Below, one piece after another: positions 16,848-24,687 of a DNA stretch of 64,000 bases. Position numbers and translations under genes: made by a program. The notes beneath the pieces are model-generated. The model ran no database searches, was not told where the DNA came from, and saw only the letters and a program-made list of their open reading frames with translations. The DNA is from Nevskia sp964451925 (lineage in GTDB: Bacteria > Pseudomonadota > Gammaproteobacteria > Nevskiales > Nevskiaceae): contig CAYVKA010000002.1 of the NCBI GenBank assembly GCA_964451925.1, positions 62,001 to 126,000 of the forward strand, written 5' to 3'. Position 1 is the stretch's first letter. Each line of letters opens with the position of its first letter.

Positions 16848-18323
16848 ATGCCCGGAAGAACGCTGGTGGCGATCACGACGACTGACGGCAGGATCACGTC
16901 GCTGAACCACCATTGCGAAACGGCCACCGGACAGTCGATCAAGGATGTGCTGGGTTTTCTGGCCTGGGATCTGCTGCCCTCGACCGAGCACGCCACGCTG
17001 ATGCGCGAGGGGGTGCTGCGCACCGCCGAAGGAACCGAGTCCGAGGATGTGCGCGGCTACTGGCGCAATCGCAACGGCGCCAACTTTGCGGTGCACTGGG
17101 GCTACTCCGGCCTGCGTGACGCCCGGGGCCAGACGCAGGGCGTGATCATCACCGGCCATGACCTGCGCGCGCTGCGTCAGATGCAGGCGGAATTGAATGA
17201 CGCGCTCGATCGCCACCAGGCGATTCTCGATACGGCCGTCGATGGCATCCTGACCATTGGCGAGGACGGCACGATCCGTTCCTTCAATCGCGCCGCCGAG
17301 CGCATCTTCGGCTATCGCGCCGTGGAGGTGCTGGGCCGTAATGTTTCCATGCTGATGCCGCAGCCGTATCGCGCCGAACACGACGGCTACCTGTCCAACT
17401 ACCTCACCACGCGGCGCAAGAAGATCATCGGCATCGGCCGCGAGGTGGAGGGGCTGCGCAAGGATGGCACCGTGTTTCCGCTGGAATTGTCGGTCGGCGA
17501 GGTGGCGATCTCCGGCGAGCGCAGCTTCACCGGCATCATTCGTGACATCACCGACCGCAAGCAGATGGAGCTGGAATCGCGCCGGCGCCAGGACGAGCTG
17601 GCACACCTCACTCGGGTGCATTCCATGGGCGATCTGGCGGCGGGCCTGGCGCACGAGATCAACCAGCCGCTGACCGCCATCCTGGCCCATTCCAGCGCCT
17701 GGTTGCGCATGCTCGATGCCGGCAATCCGGATCTGGGCCTGCTGCGCGAGTCGATGGAGCAGATCGCGCGCCAGGGCGAGCGCGCCGCCGAAGTGATCCG
17801 GCGCCTGCGCAAGTACGTCGAAAAAGGCGAGGTGGAGAAGCAGCCCAGCGTGCTCGGCGACAGCGTGCGCGAGGTGCTGGAACTGCTGCATCACGAATTG
17901 AAGGTGCACGATGTGCAGGTGCAGGTGCTCGAAGCTCCCGGCGTGCCGTCCTTGTTGATCGACCGCATCCAGATCGAGCAGGTGCTGGTCAACCTGATCC
18001 GCAACGCCATCGAGGCGATGACCGAGGCGCGCATCGAAGCGCCGGCGCTGCAGCTGTTGACCAACCTGTCCGAGGCCCCCTCCGGCGTCCAGTTCAGCGT
18101 GCGCGACAACGGCCCCGGCATCGCCGGCACGGCGCCGGACCAGCTGGTCACGCCGTTCTTCACCACCCAGAAGCAGGGTCTGGGGCAGGGCCTGTCGATC
18201 TGCCGGCGCATCGTTGACGCGCATGGCGGGCGCATCTGGGCCGAGCATAACCAATCGGGCGGGGCCGTCTTCAACCTGTGGCTGCCGACCCCCGGCCGCA
18301 GCGGCATGCGCGGAGCGGCCTGA
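16848..18323 (+). CDS. FixL-like PAS sensor histidine kinase
   Basis: A 491-residue soluble kinase with two PAS domains (about 5-105 and 125-235), a HisKA domain with the phosphoacceptor His269 (LAHEINQP) and a HATPase domain (about 365-485, DNGPGI and GQGLSICRR). The second PAS resembles the FixL haem domain: His178 in EHDGYLSNY aligns with the haem ligand, and Arg198 in IGIGREV with the distal Arg. These motifs also occur in PAS domains without haem, so oxygen sensing is likely but not proven. There are no membrane segments. The ATG at 16848 has an AGAGGGA ribosome site. A receiver-only protein is encoded 182 bp downstream. Confidence 0.88.
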   Translation: MPGRTLVAITTTDGRITSLNHHCETATGQSIKDVLGFLAWDLLPSTEHATLMREGVLRTAEGTESEDVRGYWRNRNGANFAVHWGYSGLRDARGQTQGVIITGHDLRALRQMQAELNDALDRHQAILDTAVDGILTIGEDGTIRSFNRAAERIFGYRAVEVLGRNVSMLMPQPYRAEHDGYLSNYLTTRRKKIIGIGREVEGLRKDGTVFPLELSVGEVAISGERSFTGIIRDITDRKQMELESRRRQDELAHLTRVHSMGDLAAGLAHEINQPLTAILAHSSAWLRMLDAGNPDLGLLRESMEQIARQGERAAEVIRRLRKYVEKGEVEKQPSVLGDSVREVLELLHHELKVHDVQVQVLEAPGVPSLLIDRIQIEQVLVNLIRNAIEAMTEARIEAPALQLLTNLSEAPSGVQFSVRDNGPGIAGTAPDQLVTPFFTTQKQGLGQGLSICRRIVDAHGGRIWAEHNQSGGAVFNLWLPTPGRSGMRGAA

Positions 18324-18382
18324 AGCCCCCGGACTGCCGCAAGCGTCCGCTGACACGAGCACGCTGGACGGCTTCACCGCTT

Positions 18383-18396
18383 ATGACCCAAGTCAA
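18383..18396. promoter_or_regulatory. Weak FNR/ANR-like palindrome
   Basis: ATGACCCAAGTCAA fits the relaxed pattern TTGAC-N4-GTCAT on the minus strand. It lies 109 bp upstream of the receiver gene. Two core positions are non-ideal, so this is the least certain of the set. Confidence 0.3.
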
Positions 18397-18505
18397 TGTG
18401 CCCGGACCGGGGCATCGGTAACATTCGTTCCAGCCTCGGCAATGCTGCAAAAGCGCGGTGCCGGAAGCAGCAGCCGATGGAGTCTGTGCGAGCGGAACGA
18501 GCGTG

Positions 18506-18874
18506 GTGAATACTGTGATCGATATTGTGGATGATGATGACGCGGTGCGCATGGCCACCCAGTTGCTGCTGCGCTCGTTCGGCTGGCGCGCGCGCACTTT
18601 CTCCTCGGCCGAGGAATACCTTGTCGCCCTGACTGATTCCCCCAGGCCGGACTGCCTGCTGCTGGACATGAACATGCCCGGCATGAACGGAGCGGAGTTG
18701 CTGGAGAATCTGATGCGGGCGCACCGCAGCGTGCCGACCATCGTCATCACCGGCGAGCGCGATCCGGCGCTGGCCGCCCGCGCCTTCGGCGCAGGCGCGA
18801 TGGCCGTGCTGGACAAGCCCTTCCGCGACGAGCAGCTCAAGGATTCCATCGATCGCGCACTGGCTTTCGCCTGA
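18506..18874 (+). CDS. Single-domain response regulator (FixJ-type receiver only)
   Basis: A 122-residue receiver domain with no output domain. The acidic pocket is at Asp9-Asp12, the phosphoacceptor is Asp54 (LLLDMNMPG), and the conserved Thr and Lys fall in VITGE and LDKPF. Sequence style is that of FixJ/TtrR receivers. Lacking a DNA-binding domain, it probably acts as a phosphate sink, relay or protein-interaction switch for the kinase encoded upstream. The GTG at 18506 was chosen; GTG at 18503 is equally possible. A GGAACGAG ribosome site precedes both. Confidence 0.82.
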   Translation: MNTVIDIVDDDDAVRMATQLLLRSFGWRARTFSSAEEYLVALTDSPRPDCLLLDMNMPGMNGAELLENLMRAHRSVPTIVITGERDPALAARAFGAGAMAVLDKPFRDEQLKDSIDRALAFA

Positions 18875-18904
18875 CCCGCCCGTCAGGGCAGTTCCGGGCG
18901 TGGC

Positions 18905-18918
18905 TTGATCCACATCAA
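18905..18918. promoter_or_regulatory. FNR/ANR-type box, perfect
   Basis: TTGATCCACATCAA, an exact consensus match, 60 bp upstream of the 70-codon gene at 18979 and the MFS gene behind it. Confidence 0.75.
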
Positions 18919-18978
18919 AGCCGCGCCGCGTCGGCGCCTCCACACTGGCCTCTCAAAAAAAACACCGAGGAGACGGCG

Positions 18979-19191
18979 ATGGCCGTGGTCAGTTGCGTGC
19001 AGATGTACAGTGAATCGGGTCGCAGCGAAGTCGATGCGCTGAGTGCCGGAATTCGCGCCATCGGCGGCGCCCTGCGCAACGCGCGCGACCGCCGGATCAG
19101 TCTGGACAGCCTGAGCATGGAGCCGGCCGGGCCGGGGCGCTATCGCATGTCCGTGCAGCTGTCCATTGAAGTCCCGGGGTCTCATCCCTGA
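18979..19191 (+). CDS. Small protein of unknown function under an FNR-type box
   Basis: A 70-residue soluble protein starting MAVVSCVQMYSESGRSEVDA. No family recognised. A GAGGAG ribosome site precedes the ATG, and a perfect FNR-type box is 60 bp upstream, so it looks like a real gene. The predicted pattern (strand, helix, then alternating LDSLSMEP and YRMSVQLSIEV strands) could be a small alpha/beta fold. The MFS transporter gene starts 29 bp later and is probably cotranscribed. Confidence 0.6.
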   Translation: MAVVSCVQMYSESGRSEVDALSAGIRAIGGALRNARDRRISLDSLSMEPAGPGRYRMSVQLSIEVPGSHP

Positions 19192-19220
19192 ACGCGACAC
19201 GGCGCCGGACGGACCGCCCC

Positions 19221-20474
19221 GTGGCCCGCAGGCTGCAACAATCCTTCGACACCTTTTCTGAAGCGGTCGGGCTGCTGCGCACGCGCCGCTTCGGCACGTT
19301 CTGGTTCGCCTGCCTGCTGTCGAACATCGGCACCTGGGCGCAGCAGGTAGCGCAACCGTGGCTGCTGCTGAGCATCGGCGCATCGCCGGTGCTGGTCGGG
19401 CTCGACGCTTTCGCGATGGACGCGCCAGGCTGGATGTTGACGCTGGTCGGCGGCGTGCTGGCCGACCGGGCCGACCGCAGACGCGTCATCGCCTTGTTCC
19501 AGTCCCTGCAGATGCTGTGTCCGCTGGTGCTGGTGGCGCTGCTTCTGACCGACACGGTGCAGCCCTGGATGGTGATCGTCCTGTCGCTGCTGGTCGGCAT
19601 CACCGACGCCTTGTCGATGCCCTCATTCCAGTCCATCGTGCCGTCGATTGTCGAACCGGAGCGCATCGCCGCGGGGCTTGCGCTCAATTCCACCCAGTTC
19701 AACCTGTCCCGCATCCTCGGTCCGGCGCTGGCCGGCGTTCTGCTGGCGGGGATCGGGGCGGTGGCCTGCTACGCCGTCAACGCCGCCTCCTACATCCCTT
19801 TCATCCTGGTCGCGCTGTGGATCCTGCCGCGCCGCATGCCGTCCGCGGATAAGCCGCCGCCATTGCGGCAGCTGCTCGGCGGGCTGCACGACCTCCTGCG
19901 CAGGCCGCCGCTGCGCGACGGCCTGCTGACCGTGCTGGCGACCGGTACATTGTGCGGTCCCCTCATCACATTCTGCCCGGTGCTGGTCAAGCAGGTGTTT
20001 CATGGCGGCGCCGGACAGTTCAGCGCGGCCGTCGGGGCCTTCGGCATCGGCGGTCTGCTCGGCGCGACCGGCTTGCTGGCGGTGGACCCGCAGCGCGACC
20101 GGCGGCGGCTGTCCGCGGCGTTCGCCGCGCTTTACGGCGCCGTGGTGGTGGCCGCGGCGCTCAGCCCATGGGCCTGGTGCCTGAGCGTGCTGCTGGTCCT
20201 GGCCGGCGCGTGCATGAGCATCGCCAATACCTCGGCCAGCACCTACCTGATGACTTCAGTCGAGCCCGCCTTGCGCGGACAGGCGGTCAGCCTGTACATG
20301 CTGGCCTTGCGCGGCGGCGCTTCCATCGGCGGCCTGCTTACCGGATTCGCCGTCAGCGCATTCGGCGCACGTCAGGCCCTGGTGTTCGATGGCGCGTTGG
20401 CTGTCATCGTGCAATTGCTCATCGGCAGCCGCTGGGCGCCATGGCCGCGTCAGCCGCGCGGCGCGGCCGCCTGA
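19221..20474 (+). CDS. MFS transporter (EntS-like/DUF894 exporter group)
   Basis: A 417-residue inner-membrane transporter with about 12 hydrophobic helices. The segment DRADRRRVI between helices 2 and 3 is the MFS motif-A equivalent. The start FGTFWFACLLSNIGTWAQQVA and the LNSTQFNLSRILGPALAG stretch are typical of the EntS-type exporter group. The substrate is unknown. The start is a GTG at 19221. Position behind a perfect FNR-type box suggests expression at low oxygen. Confidence 0.85.
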   Translation: MARRLQQSFDTFSEAVGLLRTRRFGTFWFACLLSNIGTWAQQVAQPWLLLSIGASPVLVGLDAFAMDAPGWMLTLVGGVLADRADRRRVIALFQSLQMLCPLVLVALLLTDTVQPWMVIVLSLLVGITDALSMPSFQSIVPSIVEPERIAAGLALNSTQFNLSRILGPALAGVLLAGIGAVACYAVNAASYIPFILVALWILPRRMPSADKPPPLRQLLGGLHDLLRRPPLRDGLLTVLATGTLCGPLITFCPVLVKQVFHGGAGQFSAAVGAFGIGGLLGATGLLAVDPQRDRRRLSAAFAALYGAVVVAAALSPWAWCLSVLLVLAGACMSIANTSASTYLMTSVEPALRGQAVSLYMLALRGGASIGGLLTGFAVSAFGARQALVFDGALAVIVQLLIGSRWAPWPRQPRGAAA

Positions 20475-20489
20475 CGCACAGACGCAGGT

Positions 20490-20503
20490 TTGATGCAGAT
20501 CAA
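20490..20503. promoter_or_regulatory. FNR/ANR-type box, perfect
   Basis: TTGATGCAGATCAA, exact consensus match, 101 bp upstream of the single-domain universal stress protein gene. Confidence 0.75.
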
Positions 20504-20604
20504 GGTGCGGACCGGTCGGCGCCAATACTCTTGCGTTGCGTTCGCAGCGGACGCCCCGGCACAGGGCCGGCGGCGGGCGGACCGGCCCAACAAGGAGATG
20601 CGAC

Positions 20605-21042
20605 ATGCGTAAGATTCTGCTTCCGTTCGACGGCTCCGACTCGTCGAAGCGGGCGGTGCAGTACCTGGCGGACCAGTTGAAGGACCTCAAGGATCAGTCC
20701 AAGGTGCAGGTCCACGTCCTCACCGTGCAGGAAAACCCGGTCTATTTCGACGGCGTCATCGACGGCGCGGTGATGAAGGAAATCGAGGCGGCGCAACTCG
20801 AAGGCGGCCGCAGGACGACGCTGGAAGCAGCAGCGCTGCTGCAGCAGGCTTCGATCCCGCACCAGCTGCACGTGGAGATCGGAATTCCCGCCGAGACCAT
20901 CGCCAAGAGGACCGAAACGCTGGGCTGCCAGTCGATCGTCATGGGCACCCGCGGACTGGGCTCCCTGTCCGGTCTGCTGCTGGGCTCGGTGGCGACCAAA
21001 GTCATCCATCTGGCCCATGTGCCGGTGACCCTGGTCAAGTAA
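20605..21042 (+). CDS. Universal stress protein, single domain (UspA family)
   Basis: A 145-residue cytoplasmic Usp. It has the N-terminal KILLPFDGSDSS segment and a C-terminal GTRGLGSLSGLLLGSVATKV, which is the G-x2-G-x9-G-S/T ATP-binding signature. It is therefore probably an ATP-binding type. The ATG at 20605 has an AAGGAG ribosome site; a longer in-frame ORF upstream is not needed. An FNR-type box precedes it. Confidence 0.92.
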   Translation: MRKILLPFDGSDSSKRAVQYLADQLKDLKDQSKVQVHVLTVQENPVYFDGVIDGAVMKEIEAAQLEGGRRTTLEAAALLQQASIPHQLHVEIGIPAETIAKRTETLGCQSIVMGTRGLGSLSGLLLGSVATKVIHLAHVPVTLVK

Positions 21043-21118
21043 CGCCGGGCGGGCCGCCGCCCGGCGCGGCGAAGCGCTGATCTCACCCCGGGCGGCGCAT
21101 CAGCGCCGGCCGGGTGAG
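21043..21118. terminator. Two GC-rich hairpins between convergent genes
   Basis: CGCCGGGCGG/CCGCCCGGCG (21043-21066) is a 10-bp stem immediately after the Usp stop. A second inverted repeat, CTCACCC/GGGTGAG, spans 21082-21118. They probably separate the Usp gene from the convergent desaturase gene. No T-tract is present. Confidence 0.5.
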
Positions 21119-21134
21119 TTGCGCCCGCAGCGTC

Positions 21135-22199
21135 TCAGCCGGTGACGATCACCGGCTCGGTGGTCGCACGGCCGGCATAGTCGGTCCAGCGGTGCAAGGG
21201 GTAGTCATACAGCTTGCAGCGCCTGGCGGTATCGAAATACCAGCGCCATGAAAAATCCTGGATGACGATGCGCCCCGGCAGCTTCTGCTCCAGGATTGCC
21301 TGGGCGCGCCTGAGCCGGTACAGGGGAATGCTCATATCCACGTGATGGGCGGTGTGCTCCATGATGTTGTGCAGCACCCGCCCCATATCGACGCCGAGCA
21401 CCGGCCGGAAGCGCAGATGCACGGTGGTCGACACGAACGGCTGCGCCGCCGACCAGGCAGCCTTGTCCGCATACCAGGCCACGCGGGTGTGCGTGTGGTG
21501 CACGTAGACGACGAAGCCGATCAGGCTGTTCCACACCAGCAGCGGCCAGAGGAATCCGCTCAGCAACGTCAGCCAGGCCGCCTGGCCCGTCGCCTTCGCG
21601 GCAACGAGCAGCACGCCGATCCAGACCGCGGCGGCGACGGTGACCAGCACGCTGTCCCACAGGAACGCGCGGCGCCGGCTCGGCATGTAGCGCCGGCTCG
21701 GGAAATACATGCGCAGCCACCACATCTCGACCAGGTAATACAGCCACGGCGCCCAGCCGCTGCGGTAGACGCGCTCCAGGGCCCGGCGCCACGGCGGCAG
21801 CGCCTGATACTCCTGCAGCGTGTGCGGCCGCCACACCATGTCGAAATCCCTCAGGTTGGTGTAGCCGTGATGGACCACGTTGTGGCCCACGTCCCACAGG
21901 CTGTAGGGCGTCAGCGAGGGCAGGAAGGCCAGGCGTCCGAGCCAGGCGTTGAGCCCGCGATGCACGGTGTAGCTCTGGTGGCAGGCATCGTGGCCGATGA
22001 TGAACAGCCGCGCGATCACCACGCCGCCGATCAGCCCGGCCAGAATCTTCAGCGCCGGATGGCGCAACCACAGCGTCGCGGCGATCGCCAGCGCGAACAG
22101 CGCCAGATCCAGGCCCAACAGGCCCACCGCCAGCAGCGTGTTGCGCGCCGACACCGGCTTCAGCCAGGTGCGGATGATCTTGCGGTGCGGCAGCACCAT
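21135..22199 (-). CDS. Membrane fatty acid desaturase
   Basis: A 354-residue integral-membrane di-iron desaturase of the DesA/FAD group. The histidine boxes are HDACHQS, HNVVHHGYTN and the late HTAHHVD; HHTHTR is an additional His cluster. Four or more hydrophobic segments are present. It inserts a double bond into acyl chains and needs O2 and electrons, so control by an FNR-type box (131 bp upstream) is notable. The ATG at 22199 was preferred because AGGA precedes it; a GTG at 22235 is an alternative. Confidence 0.88.
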   Translation of the reverse strand: MVLPHRKIIRTWLKPVSARNTLLAVGLLGLDLALFALAIAATLWLRHPALKILAGLIGGVVIARLFIIGHDACHQSYTVHRGLNAWLGRLAFLPSLTPYSLWDVGHNVVHHGYTNLRDFDMVWRPHTLQEYQALPPWRRALERVYRSGWAPWLYYLVEMWWLRMYFPSRRYMPSRRRAFLWDSVLVTVAAAVWIGVLLVAAKATGQAAWLTLLSGFLWPLLVWNSLIGFVVYVHHTHTRVAWYADKAAWSAAQPFVSTTVHLRFRPVLGVDMGRVLHNIMEHTAHHVDMSIPLYRLRRAQAILEQKLPGRIVIQDFSWRWYFDTARRCKLYDYPLHRWTDYAGRATTEPVIVTG

Positions 22200-22330
22200 G
22201 GGTTCCTGCGCTTCAGGGAATACGGCAGCGGTCACGGTCTTGTACCTGGGTGAAGAGGCTGGGCGGCAGGCGGCGCGCGGCGGCCCGGCACGTCGCATTC
22301 GATTGTCGGTAGATGCGCACCGCCGCCGCG

Positions 22331-22344
22331 TTGATCTGGATCAA
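22331..22344. promoter_or_regulatory. FNR/ANR-type box, perfect
   Basis: TTGATCTGGATCAA, exact consensus match, 131 bp upstream of the desaturase ATG and 86 bp from the adenylate kinase stop. Confidence 0.72.
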
Positions 22345-22429
22345 TGCGCGGCGATGGCCGGCATGCTTGCCGCACCGGACGCGCTGCGCCGCCCGTTCGC
22401 CGGCGGCGCAGCCACAATCGGGTGGCACA

Positions 22430-23014
22430 TCAGGCGATGCCGTGTTCAACCAGGTTGAGCGTCATCATGATGAAACGCAGCACATCCTCGACCTCGCCGA
22501 CTCCGGGCACGCTGACCAGCTTGCGCTGCGCCTCGTAGTAGTCGAGCAGCGGATGCGTCTCGCCGTTGTAGACGCGCAGGCGGCAGCGGATCACTTCTTC
22601 GCGGTCGTCGCTGCGCCCCTGGTCGCCGGCACGGAGCAGCAGGCGCCGCACCACTTCCTCGTCCGGCACCTGCAGGTGCAGCGCCACCTCCATCGGCGGC
22701 AGATCCTTGTGCTGCAACATCTGGTCGAGGATCTGCGCCTGGGCGGTGTTGCGCGGAAAACCATCGAGGATGAAGCCGCCGCGCGCGTCGGGTTGCGACA
22801 GGCGTTCCTCGACGATGCCGACGACCAGTTCGTCCGCCACCAGGTCGCCGGCCTCCATCGCAGCCTGCGCCCTGCGGCCCAGTTCGGTGCTGGATTTGAC
22901 CGCGGCGCGCAGTGCATCGCCGGTGGATATGCGCGGCACACCCAGTTCCTCGGCCAGTCTTTCGCCTTGTGTGCCTTTGCCCGAGCCTGGCGCACCCAAC
23001 AAGATCATCCGCAT
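22430..23014 (-). CDS. adk: Adenylate kinase, short form
   Basis: A 194-residue nucleoside monophosphate kinase (ATP + AMP to 2 ADP). The P-loop GAPGSGKGTQ is at residues 7-16, DGFPR in the AMP site near 82-86, and GRSDDREEVIRCRL follows where long bacterial enzymes have a 27-residue LID domain. It is thus the short type lacking the LID insert, and probably accessory to a housekeeping long form elsewhere (inference). A GGAG ribosome site precedes the ATG at 23014. It diverges from the wax ester synthase gene, with an FNR-type box between them. Confidence 0.93.
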   Translation of the reverse strand: MRMILLGAPGSGKGTQGERLAEELGVPRISTGDALRAAVKSSTELGRRAQAAMEAGDLVADELVVGIVEERLSQPDARGGFILDGFPRNTAQAQILDQMLQHKDLPPMEVALHLQVPDEEVVRRLLLRAGDQGRSDDREEVIRCRLRVYNGETHPLLDYYEAQRKLVSVPGVGEVEDVLRFIMMTLNLVEHGIA

Positions 23015-23201
23015 GGTCCATCTCCCGTGCTTCAACGACCCCGAACGCGGGGCCCGGCCAGCGAGCAAAAAACATACCGCCGCAAAATCGCGGCTTGCAG
23101 CCAGCCTTTTGCAAGCCATTGTCCTGCGGGCGGGACAGCCTGTGTCAGCCGCCGGCTGCCGCGCCCGCATCAAGACTGGGCCGCGCCGATGCAGCCGCGC
23201 A

Positions 23202-23215
23202 TTGATCCAGATCAG
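23202..23215. promoter_or_regulatory. FNR/ANR-type box between adk and the wax ester synthase gene
   Basis: TTGATCCAGATCAG, one mismatch at the last base. It is 50 bp upstream of the synthase start and 187 bp from the adk start. Confidence 0.65.
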
Positions 23216-23265
23216 AGCGGCAGCCGGGCCACGGGGGTAGTGTCGCGCGCAGGAGGAGCAAGACG

Positions 23266-24684
23266 ATGAGCCAGCATTGCGCGCGAGAGGGCATGGGTGC
23301 GGTGGATCGCGCCTGGCTGGAAATGGACGAGCCGGGCAACCCGATGGTGATCAGCGCGCTATTCCAGCTCGACGGTCCCGTTGACGCCGCCCAGTTCCAG
23401 AAGACCCTGGTTGAACGCCTGCTGCGCTACCCGCGATTCCGCCAGCGGGTCGATGGTTCGCACAGCACCGCCTGCTGGGTCGAGGACGAGGAACTGGACT
23501 TCTGCTATCACGTGCAGGTACGCCGCCTGCCGGAGACGGACTTCGAGCAGCAACTGCGCCGCGCCGTCTCCACCGAGGTGTCGCGCGATCTGGAGCATGA
23601 CCGGCCGCTGTGGCGGCTGCTGCTGTTCCCTCATCATGGCGGCCCGATCACTGTGCTGTTCCGTGCCCATCATGCCCTGGCCGACGGCGTGGCTCTGGTG
23701 CAGATGCTGCTTGACAGCACCGATGCCAATGCCGGCAGTCCGGCGCAGCGGCAGGGCGGTGGCAAGAAGCTGCGCGGCAGCCTGCTGGGGCACTTGGCTG
23801 ACGAAATAGAATGGCTCGGCTCCGGCCTGCACCGGCTCGGCGGCGCGGCACGGGAACTGAGGCGGCCGCGAAAGCTGTTGCAGCGGCTGGAGCAGGGCAG
23901 GGCAACGCTCGGGGCCATCCAGCGCGTTCTGCGCCTGCCGCGAAACCGGCCGGAAGCGTTCGGCAAACCGCTGAGCGGGCGACGCGACGTCGCCTGGATC
24001 GACGGCGTGCCCTTTGCGCCGCTGCGGCGCCTGGCACATCAGCTGGATGTGCACGTCAACGATGTTTTCATGGCGCTGCTCGCCGGGGCGCTGGGTCGCC
24101 ATTTGCACCATGGCACGGAGCAGTTGCCGGAGCAGCAGAACCTGCGCGTCTCGATCCCGGTCAACCTGCGCAGCGAAACCGGGCCGGATCTGGGCAACCA
24201 GTTCGGCCTGGTGCTGCTCGACCTGCCGGTGGGGCTGCGCGATCCGCGGCAACGGCTGCGCACCGTGTCGCAGCGCATGACCGCGCTGAAGGCTTCGCTC
24301 GAGGCCCGCGTCACGCTGGCCGGTCTCGCCGCGGCGGGCCACCTGCCGGTGCCGCTGGAGAAGAAGCTGGTCGGGGTGATCGGCGCGAAGTCCACCGCGG
24401 TGGTGTCCAACCTGCCGGGCCCGAAGCGGCACATCCGCATTGCCGGGGCACGCCTGCGCAATCTGGTGTTCTGGCCGCCGCAGGCCGGCGGCATCGGAAT
24501 CGGCATCAGCTTCTTCACCTACGCCGGCGAATTGAGCATCGGCATCTCCGCCGACCACAACCTGCTGCCCCACCCGCAGCGCCTGCTGGAAGCGATGCAC
24601 GAGGAACTGCGCCTGCTGCAGCGTCTGGGGCGGAATGCGCAACGGAGCGCCGCGCGGCGCAAGGCCGCGGTGGCGGCGCTATAG
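23266..24684 (+). CDS. Wax ester synthase/diacylglycerol acyltransferase (WS/DGAT)
   Basis: A 472-residue enzyme that joins acyl-CoA to a fatty alcohol or diacylglycerol, producing storage wax esters or triacylglycerol at the membrane. The catalytic motif HHALADG (HHxxxDG) is near residue 140; the N-terminal VDRAWLEMDEPGNPM and the late VVSNLPGP and GISFFTYAGELSIGI segments are typical of the family. Length is normal. It is preceded by an FNR-type box and stops 3 bp before the convergent hemN stop. Confidence 0.94.
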   Translation: MSQHCAREGMGAVDRAWLEMDEPGNPMVISALFQLDGPVDAAQFQKTLVERLLRYPRFRQRVDGSHSTACWVEDEELDFCYHVQVRRLPETDFEQQLRRAVSTEVSRDLEHDRPLWRLLLFPHHGGPITVLFRAHHALADGVALVQMLLDSTDANAGSPAQRQGGGKKLRGSLLGHLADEIEWLGSGLHRLGGAARELRRPRKLLQRLEQGRATLGAIQRVLRLPRNRPEAFGKPLSGRRDVAWIDGVPFAPLRRLAHQLDVHVNDVFMALLAGALGRHLHHGTEQLPEQQNLRVSIPVNLRSETGPDLGNQFGLVLLDLPVGLRDPRQRLRTVSQRMTALKASLEARVTLAGLAAAGHLPVPLEKKLVGVIGAKSTAVVSNLPGPKRHIRIAGARLRNLVFWPPQAGGIGIGISFFTYAGELSIGISADHNLLPHPQRLLEAMHEELRLLQRLGRNAQRSAARRKAAVAAL

Positions 24685-24687
24685 GGT

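Noticed and set aside
16710..18377. Long minus-strand frames opposite the two FixL-like kinases (also 36658-38253)
   Set aside because: Both are mirror frames of the kinases and resemble each other only because the kinases do.
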